This document shows, in pieces, positions 56,694 to 64,000 of a stretch of DNA of 64,000 bases (position 1 is its first letter; each line of letters starts with the position of its first letter). The stretch covers positions 123,397 through 187,396 of the forward strand of contig KQ965798.1 of the NCBI GenBank assembly GCA_001574975.1, read 5' to 3'. The DNA comes from Gonapodya prolifera JEL478 (taxonomy: Eukaryota; Monoblepharomycota; Monoblepharidomycetes; Monoblepharidales; Gonapodyaceae). The notes below the pieces were generated by a model. The model saw only the letters and a list, made by a program, of their open reading frames with translations. It ran no database searches and had not been told where the DNA came from. The position numbers and the translations under genes were made by a program.

Positions 56694-58350
56694 ATGTCAC
56701 ACTCCGTCACCTCCTCCCGGCACTCGCTACGCGATCCCGCTCGCTTGACATCCAAAAACGACGATGCAAATGCCGGGCGATCGTCCGCGAATGTTCACAC
56801 CTCCGGAACTGCAATGAACAAAGCAGGATCCAACACTGGGATTCGGGATGCAGTTGGACAGCACAACACATCGCCTCCGATTCAAGCCGCTGCCGGTGCT
56901 GGGAGTCGATGGATGCGAGCCAACAGTGTTGCACCCGCAGCGGCAGGACTTGGAGGAGAGGATCTCAACAGTTCCCTCGCATCTTGCACAGACGCCGAGC
57001 TCGTACAAATACTTGAAGAGTTGACCAAAAAGAATGAAACGCTGGAACTTGAGAACAATATGCTCAGAACGTTCTTGGACCGGGTCGGGCCTCAGACCGG
57101 AGACGGAAAGAAGGCGCCCGAGGAACAGTCCACACTTGGAGGTCAGCCGGCTCTTGAAAACTCCCAGACAGCGCCTGGAGCCGCTTCCCAAACACCTCAA
57201 CCCGGCCGCAGGGCCGCAAAGAAAGTTGGAAACAAGTCATCCAAGGAGGCCAACAGCCAGCCCGTCGCCCTCACTCCAGATCAGAAAGCGGAAATAGCGA
57301 CGCGGGAGCTCGAGGAACAGCGCGACGAGATGGAACGGAAGAAGGCGGAGTGGGAGCGCGTACAGGACAATCTGCGGGCCGAAATGGAAGAGCTCGAAGT
57401 TCGGGAGCAGGAGTACAAGAAGCTGACGTACGAGTTTCAGAGGGACGTGGTTGTCGCGGGAGTGAACGAACGGACGGGCAAAGTTGTTGCCGAGAAGGTG
57501 GTCCGGAACTACGAGGATCGGATTCGAGGGCAGGTGGGACCATCACACATCACATCTGGCAGTTGCCACGGTATTCACGTGACGGAAACTCTCGACGCCT
57601 CCTGAAACTTATAGGACACGCTAATCACCAAACTCCGTCTCAAATCATCTACACTGCGCAACACGTTGCACAAGCTACGCACGCAGCTGCACCAGAAGGA
57701 GGAAATGGGGGAGGTGCTGCACGCGATTGACTTTGACCAGCTTCAGATCGAGAACCGCCAGTACGTCGCAAAGATCGAAGAGCGCAACGCAGAGGTGGTC
57801 GCGCTCAAGGTCGTCGCCGGGAAGGGCGTGGGGATTCTCAACCACTACAAGGTGGGTCGCACAACCTGGGACCGTCTTGTGCTTCCCCCCGACTGATGAA
57901 TCGCTTCGGGGCAGAAATCGCTCGCGACTCTCAGCGACGCGTCCAAAAAGCTACGCGCGGATATCACCTCACGGACCGACCTGCTTGCCAAGTTGCGCGC
58001 CGAGCACGCTGCCGTCAAAGCCGAGCTCGCGCACCAACAAAGCATCCGCATGGAGCTTGACACGATGGGCAAGGAGAGTAAAGTCCCCGACGTGATGGAA
58101 TATGTCGATCTCAAGGTACGACTCCGATTTCGGTGACTAGCAACACATTCACATAACCGCACCGTACAAGGCGCGCCACTCACGCCTCCTGGCCGCCCTC
58201 GCCTCGCTACGTCGCAAGATCGCAATCGCGGAAGCGTCGCTTGCCGCTGCACGGAGAGTCTGGCGTGAGGTGCAAATTGAGCGCGGCGTCATCCCCCCCA
58301 AAAGGGCGGAGGCCGAGCGTAGGGCTCGTATGATCACGATTGGGGAATAG
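56694..58350 (+). CDS. CCDC113: Coiled-coil axonemal protein CCDC113 (CFAP263) homologue
   Basis: Ciliary coiled-coil protein of the CCDC113/CCDC96 family, linked in other species to the nexin-dynein regulatory complex and radial spokes. The N-terminal 170 residues are disordered, then an acidic coiled coil (ELVQILEELTKKNETLELEN, EMERKKAEWERVQDNLRAEM). The family core runs from TLRNTLHKLRTQLHQKEEMG and LHAIDFDQLQIENRQYVAKI, through EERNAEVVALKVVAGKGVGI, to KVPDVMEYVDLKA and the last helix ending MITIGE at 58348-58350. ATG 56694 (MSHSVTSSRHS) is chosen as start. Introns are about 60-80 bp. It converges on the aminopeptidase with 84 bp between stops. Confidence 0.85.
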
Positions 58351-58434
58351 CACGAACGAGACGAAAGGGGGCGAGGATCACGAGTGGAGATTTATTGATA
58401 TTTGATTATTTTTATGGCACATTATGGGCGGCGC

Positions 58435-60689
58435 TTATGCCCCTGTTCGGAGGAAGTCAAGAACGCTGCGGAGTGGGCGTCCACTCATACCTGAAAAGCA
58501 ATAGTGTTCTAGCCCAAGCAAACCGGAGGACATGCTAGCACACGTACCCTTGAAATTCAGGTAGCCAGCAGCCTGCAATAAAAGCACGATACTCAGATAC
58601 AGCGCAATCGGGTCTTCAATATCGTACCCACCGAAGTAGTCTGCATAACTCCTGCAACATCAAAGTGGGCATACTGGATAGGTTCAGTACCGCCGTTTGC
58701 TGTTGCGTCGTCGTCGCCTTCTTTCGGGAGACCTGGAATAAACTCGCGAAGGAAGATTGCAGCGGTGCAAGCTCCACCCGGTCGGCCTCCGACGTTTTTG
58801 ATATCCGCGGTGGCGGACTTCGCAGCGGTGACGTCAGTCCCCCTTGTCATGTCGCATAGATTACAACGCAACTCCCACCTTCATTTGCTTCTTATACTCT
58901 CCATCAAACGGCATCCTCCAGAGTGGATCTCCACTCATCTTGCCCGCCTTGTTGAGCCGCGCCCATAGATCGTCCGAGGTCGAGAACACGCCCGTGTACA
59001 CGTCACCCAGTGCAATCACCATTGCGCCGGTCAGAGTCGCGAAGTCGATGCACACGCGGGGGGCGTACGTCGTGCAGCCGTAGTAGAGGCAGTCGGCCAA
59101 CACAAGGCGGCCTTCGGCGTCTGCAGTGGATGACCGAATTAAGGGACTCGCCGAAGAGGTAGAAGAGTCGAGATCGTACCAGTGTTGTCAACTTCAATCG
59201 TAATGCCGTTCATCGCCTGTCACCAAGTACGAATGAGTCAGTACGAGGTGATACACCCGCAATCTTGACTCTTGCTGGCACTAACCTTAAACACGTCTCC
59301 GGGCTTTGTTGCAGTGCCAGAAGGCATATTCTCGGTGAGACCGGCAATACCGATGATGTTGATGGGGAGCTTGAGCTTGGCGGCCGAGTACAGGAGGCCC
59401 GCTGTGATCGCCGCTCCCTCCATGTCACCTATTGAGACATTCCACATTCGAACATACGGAAGCGCAACTGTCGTTATTCCACAATCCACAGGACTTAAAT
59501 CGGATGACACCTGCCTCTCATCGCCGCCATATCAGCAGCAGGTTTGAGCGAAATACCCCCGCTGTCGAACGTAACTCCCTTTCCAACAAGAAGAACGGGC
59601 TTGGCGTCGGGAGATCCACCTTTGTAGTGGAACTCGACGATTTTCGGTGGTTGTGCAGAGCCTGATTAGTTTCGAATGTGTGGGTTCAACAAGGTCCACT
59701 AAATGCACATCGAGTCGATCAGTCACCTTGAGAGACGCTGAGAAGTGAACCCATTCCCTTCTCTTCCATCCACGACCTTAAAATAACGATAGTGAGTGGC
59801 AAGTGTTAAAGATGTGTATCAGGGAACTGCTCCACGAACTTGTCGCGTACGGTAAGCTCAACCGAGGGCACCGATTGGAAGACTTTGGTAACTTCTTCCG
59901 CAAAAATCTAATTGCAAATTGCATGGCCGTTTGGCAATCATTGAGCTGTGAGAGAGCGAAAAAAATTGTGAAACGCACCGTTGGGGTCATAAAGTTCGCT
60001 GGTGTCTCTGCCAGTCTCCGAGCCAGGTTCTGCCCCTCAGCGTACACCTTGCCACGATTCCAAGCTTCTTCCGCCTCAACACTTTCAGCCTGGGCTACAA
60101 GCTCGACCTCGGCGGGTTTGGACCTTGACTTGGGGTCTTTCAGCTCATCATACGAGTACTGAGATAGGAAGGTGCCCTCCGCGGCACCAAAGGCTGAGCT
60201 AAGGTCCTCGGTAGCAATTTTGAATACTGTGTCCGACGAAAGAGATCGGATTGATGAGATCCCCGAGGCAATCTTGTGACGGAAGAGTTTTAATGGAAAC
60301 TGGAGCGCCTTGGGGCAAAAAAGAGAACTCACCGCGCTTCTCGCGGTTTCTCTCCGCTTAATTTCATCGTCAGTCTTCTTTCCCAGTCCCACTACGGCCA
60401 CGATGTCAACTCCCGCAGTGTCCTTCACCCCATAGACCACCCTGGCTTCGCCTTTCTTTCCTTTCCACCTTGAGCTTGCCAGAGCATTCAAAATGTGCGT
60501 TTTCGCAGGTTCAGAAAGCAGTTTCGTCCCAGAATCCGAGATGTGAAGATCGGACGTCCCTCCAGAATGCGCCCCGATGATCAAGGCATCAAATTTCCCA
60601 GATGTGAAAGCAGACATCGACCGAAAGCAGGAGAAACTCGAGTTGAAAGTTTTGTGTCCGACTCGAATTCGCAGGGAAGCCAGGTACAT
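58435..60689 (-). CDS. Leucyl (cytosol) aminopeptidase, M17 family
   Basis: Di-zinc M17 aminopeptidase. The N-terminal domain includes [20 protein letters not shown] and [13 protein letters not shown]; then [20 protein letters not shown] and NFMTPT, the start of the catalytic half. [20 protein letters not shown] supplies metal ligands. [17 protein letters not shown] supplies the Asp and Glu ligands and the Arg of the active site. [39 protein letters not shown] and HFDVAGVM complete the core. The end, [17 protein letters not shown], stops at 58435-58437. ATG 60689 gives a possible targeting lead; ATG 60617 ([10 protein letters not shown]) is the alternative. About eight short introns. Confidence 0.92.
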
Positions 60690-62116
60690 TCAGCGACCCT
60701 GGATTTTCGGCGATGCTGGATATTATGAGGAGGTGGGAAATAGTCTTTTACCATTTTTACAGTAATGGCACCCAAATCGATTGCTCTCGGGAGGCAGACG
60801 ACGGTGCGCGCAAAAAATGGAATATCACTTCGAGCATTTCTGGCATCAGAAGGGGGGATGGGGGACCTTTGGTGGCCATTGGCGCAAAAGTGTTGATCGT
60901 GTGATCATCTCTGGCACCACCCACTAGACCGAATCGGGTCACTTCACAGACGTTTGGAAGCTACATCCAATCAACTAACGTTGTGGAATAATGCGTCTGG
61001 TGCCGACCAACCTTCGGAGAAGAAATCAGGCGCATTCCCGTTTCAAGGCATTACCTAACCTTGATTCTCATGCTTGTTATAAATAATACAGGAACGCACA
61101 CTTGGATTGGAGGTGAAGATAAAACGTTATGATTTTAATAACATTGATAACTACACAATAGCACATAAATTCAAAGCGACGAGTCTAGGGAATGGGGAAG
61201 TTCATTATCATAGGTCCATAATTGCGATGAGTCCTGGCGAGCTAGTTAGCCGCTTCGAGGTCGCGTAACCGTCGGAGCGTTGCCAAGGTGCGCGTCGTGG
61301 ACGCCACTCGCATAGCACTTCATCGCGTCCCACACCGAGCTAGCTGCTCTTTCAGTCACCCCTGCCAAACACAACCGCGTCACGCATGAGGAACCAATTG
61401 CGGTCCTCCCGGTCCAAAAAAACCGGTGCTGATCAACGGCGGACAACACGAGGTCCAGCGGAGAGGCCTAGAGGGTTTTCCAACCGTTTGGCTAGCCTCG
61501 CACTGGGGGCTCCATCGAGTGTTGGGAAGTGTTGGAAATGTGCTGCGTTCGCAAAAGAGAAAATAAATCGACCTGTGCACGGGCCTTTTGACGATCAAAT
61601 TTGTAAAATGCAAATCGTCTTTCTCAAATTGGCAGCAGACTCTATTCAGAAGGACGCTAAACTATTTTGAATTTATAGTAGCACGTTCATGTATTTAACA
61701 GGAAGAACAATGCACGTTTCTACCGTTTCATCAATCCTCGCGTCAATGTAACGGTCAACACACCGTGGTATCACATTTCGCTATATCCCCACTTTTCCAT
61801 AACATTGAGTTGGGTGGTCTCCATGAGCCCAACAAAAGGCACCATTAAGCCCAACAAAAGGCACCATTGAGCCCAACGCCCCCTTTGGTTCGGTCACACT
61901 GGTGTACGAAAGAGAGTTTGAATAAAGGTTCTCCTCAACACGATGCAAGACAATGGGTCAAAGCTCACATTGCCCGATCCGCAAGTGAAGTCAATGGTTC
62001 CTCTGCCTGTAATTCGACACACATCTTTATCGGGTGATCGGGTGTATCCCCTGCTATGCATTCCTGTCTCGCATTTTCTGTGAGTTGAATGATTGAACGG
62101 TGGGCGCGTAAGAACA
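60690..62116. other. Gene-poor stretch with a short tandem repeat
   Basis: About 1.4 kb upstream of the aminopeptidase gene. It is AT-richer than its surroundings and holds the 22-bp tandem repeat at 61827-61880. No reading with recognisable motifs on either strand. Confidence 0.4.
61827..61880. repeat. 22-bp tandem repeat, about 2.4 copies
   Basis: The unit AGCCCAACAAAAGGCACCAT plus two bases occurs twice in a row and then starts a third time (AGCCCAAC). Confidence 0.85.
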
Positions 62117-62593
62117 TTAGGATGCGGAATCACTCAACCTGTTTTTGCATCCATTGCTCGCCCAACTGCAGCCAACTTTGCGCTCTTCGATTGGAGCGGC
62201 ACCAACAAGGCCAGCAAGGAAGACTACCATTATAAGTCTGAGAGCCCGCATCTTTGCACCAGAAAAGAAGAAAGAGAAGAAGTGCACGATGGACTGTGTC
62301 CCGTTGTTTCAGGTTCGTACAGTCATCAGGTACACAGCACATTCATTATGCAACCGGAGAATTTTCGTACCGAGAACAAAAAATACCTTAGAAGCCCCAG
62401 GGCGTCGAACAGGAGTTACGCTTGCGTATGCAGATGAGGAGTACGTAAATGAGGGTTTGCGAAGAACGTACGGAGCTTTGGTCTCCCCCACATCACCCCC
62501 TTTTCCAGCATAGAAACGACATTGTAAAGCGGCCCTTCCAGAGACCTGGCGCTCCGACCAGAGCAATCTGAACCACGCTGCGCAAGTGTGCAT
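62117..62593 (-). CDS. Small predicted mitochondrial membrane protein (127 aa)
   Basis: Two exons, 62593-62387 and 62293-62117, join in phase across a 93-bp GT-AG intron. The N-terminus MHTCAAWFRLLWSERQ and GRAALQCRFYAGKG is Arg-rich and lacks acid residues until the Glu at 14, like a mitochondrial presequence. A Ser/Pro/Tyr-rich middle follows (TKAPYVLRKPSFTYSSSAYA). Exon 2 encodes a hydrophobic run, VHFFSFFFSGAK then LIMVVFLAGLVGAAPI, and a short tail with three Cys. Family not recognised. Alternatively, exon 2 alone starts at ATG 62251 and would make a 44-aa secreted peptide with a signal sequence. It follows HDDC2 on the same strand. Confidence 0.45.
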
Positions 62594-62819
62594 CAGGAAC
62601 CGGGGGAAAGCGGGGAAAAGGAGAGAATGCGAAAGAAGTCCAGTAATCCGAATTTTGTATGTAATAGCAGTTTGCTGAAAATTACAGGAAGGATAATGCG
62701 TTTCTCTGATCAATCAGCAAACTCGGATAATACCCAACCAGTCGCCACAAGAGACTATTCAAATTGCTTTTGCGCTTTTGGAGCAAGAGGCACATATGTA
62801 CATCACATGAATATACGAA

Positions 62820-63830
62820 TCAAGACGAGCTCGAGATATCCTGCGGCTTTGATTCTGCCCAAAAACGGGTGCGTTCTCGATCTAACTCTTCTGCCCATTC
62901 TCTCACGGTTGGATGTCGGAATTTCCCTCGCGTGGACGTAAAGAACTGCTCCAGAGAAATACGATGCGCTGAAACAAAAGATTAAATTTGACACATATGT
63001 GTACCAGGCAACGACCACTGATTACCTCGCTCGTATTCCAATGCCTGGACAATCATCTTTGAGTCGAAAGTGTTTGAAGTATCGTAGACATTTGAACCAG
63101 CAGTGTCATGGCATGGAATGGGAATTCACTTGAATCACTACTCCACAAAGAGTTGCACGAAACGAACCTCAAACTTGTCCAGGTCTTTGACTAACTTCGC
63201 TTCCGCTGTCTCTCCTGCTTCATACTCAAGCCAAAGATCGTGCATCTCCTTCGCTTCAGGGGTGTCGCCTAGGAGGGTTCTGAAATGCTGGTAGGCTGCC
63301 TGGACACGTTGAACAATTTGAATGTGGACTGGCGCGTAGTTGACAGAAGAATCTTCTTACAAGCTCGCGCGCATGTTTGTCAGTATCCGAAACTCCGTCG
63401 TGCGGTGTAATATCTCCCTAGGAGTCGACAAAAGCAAAAGTCGTGTTTGAGACTGCGATACACCGAGGAGGTTCATGTTCAACACACCACAATAGCCTCT
63501 CCGAGGTCATGGACAACAGCCATCTTCACACATCTGATGGATGAAGGTATGAAACAGGGGGCCCAAGAGGAATACATCTTATCTCACTTGTCTCTGTTCA
63601 ATCCAGTATCGCCAACAACAAGAGCCATGACCGACATTCTATGCATGTGGTCGGCAATAGACTCCGGATTGGGCACATTATGGTTCACCCATCCTGTTAC
63701 TTCCGGTGAAAGAGCACCACCTGACCTGAATACTCAACTGATTCCACTTACCAGTCCGTTTCGTGATCTTCAGACACTGTATGGTATTCAGGAAACGAAG
63801 AAGTCCCGCAGCGGAAGGAGGAGGTGGCAT
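62820..63830 (-). CDS. HDDC2: HD-domain 5'-deoxynucleotidase (HDDC2/YGK1 family)
   Basis: Dephosphorylates deoxynucleoside 5'-monophosphates, by family. Exons 63830-63752, 63693-63588, 63533-63488, 63417-63361, 63299-63168, 63056-63026 and 62968-62820 join in frame to 199 aa (human HDDC2 about 204). LLRFLNTIQCLKITKRTGWV and ADHMHRMSVMALVVGDT open the protein, with the first His ligand in ADHMHRM. The metal-binding HD pair is in MAVVHDLGEAIVGDITPHD. LWLEYEAGETAEAKLVKDLD then KFE supplies the last Asp ligand. The C-terminus is FFTSTRGKFRHPTVREWAEE. Stop 62820-62822. The gene looks whole. Confidence 0.93.
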
Positions 63831-64000
63831 CGCACAGCCGATTCACGTATATTCGCGTTCAATCTCGTCCTTTCTTCACCTTTGTAGCTGCTTTGGTCAA
63901 ACCTCCTCAGCAAGTGTGACGGGGGATCTCAACGGAAGAGGACGATAGAGCGGCGTGATTGCGATGCCACACTACGAAGGTGACTGACTGTCTACGAATC

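Noticed and set aside
56727-57200. Minus-strand reading of 157 residues
   Set aside because: Shadow of the CCDC113 5' exon; no motif and no splice context.
61246-61670. Opposed short readings with Arg/Ser-rich sequence
   Set aside because: No motif, no splice pattern and no similarity to neighbours; treated as intergenic.
1-64000. Retroelements, DNA transposons and CRISPR arrays
   Set aside because: No reverse transcriptase, integrase, transposase, long terminal repeats, inverted-repeat ends or spaced repeats were recognised anywhere in the window.

Overview
The window is nuclear DNA from a flagellated fungus, most likely a chytrid (Chytridiomycota or close kin). Genes are dense, lie on both strands, and are split by many short GT-AG introns, mostly 50-100 bp. 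Four genes belong to the motile axoneme: a Tctex1-type dynein light chain, NME5 (NDK plus Dpy-30), the outer-arm dynein intermediate chain DNAI1, and CCDC113. They sit beside fungal-type genes: a PTM1-like protein, 7TM-RGS proteins, TOM22, a PEX39-type protein and SAD1/USP39. I see no retroelement, no rRNA and no convincing tRNA. One assembly gap lies at 30278-30326.

Layout. 0-9 kb: BUD20/ZNF593 zinc finger, a Ras GEF on the minus strand, Tctex1 light chain, IWS1/SPN1, and a CBS-domain protein. 9-18.4 kb: a hotdog thioesterase-like protein, a CtBP-like 2-hydroxyacid dehydrogenase, a DUF3445 protein, a small secreted Cys-containing protein with a decayed tandem copy, and a PTM1/GPR107-type seven-TM protein. 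18.5-31 kb: a long coiled-coil protein, USP39/SAD1, CNOT9/CAF40, an NTF2-like small protein, and an ankyrin/coiled-coil/SH3 protein. 31-42.8 kb: VPS39 and DNAI1 in tandem on the minus strand, a divergent pair of secreted Thr/Val-rich repeat proteins built from small exons, and NME5.

43-56.5 kb is a lineage-specific block holding three copies of a seven-TM protein with a C-terminal RGS domain. The first copy (broken in its membrane half) and the third (broken in its RGS half) look like pseudogenes; only the middle copy looks whole. Between the first and middle copies lie a small membrane protein and a divergent pair whose start codons are only 92 bp apart: a PEX39-type peroxisomal import factor with two N-terminal repeat modules, and TOM22. 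56.7-64 kb: CCDC113, leucyl aminopeptidase, a 1.4-kb gene-poor stretch, a small predicted mitochondrial membrane protein, and the HDDC2-type 5'-deoxynucleotidase.

The most unusual signal is a family of related GC-rich repeat units found inside unusually long introns of USP39, the PEX39-type gene and TOM22. An identical 20-mer occurs in both TOM22 introns, and its near-perfect reverse complement lies in the PEX39-type intron. This suggests an intron-borne repeat, possibly introner-like. For BUD20, Tctex1, NME5, the PEX39-type gene, TOM22, the 268-aa protein at 52-53 kb, the 127-aa protein and HDDC2 I checked exon phase by hand and the reading frame closes. Models of the longer genes are outlines whose exon edges should be treated as approximate.
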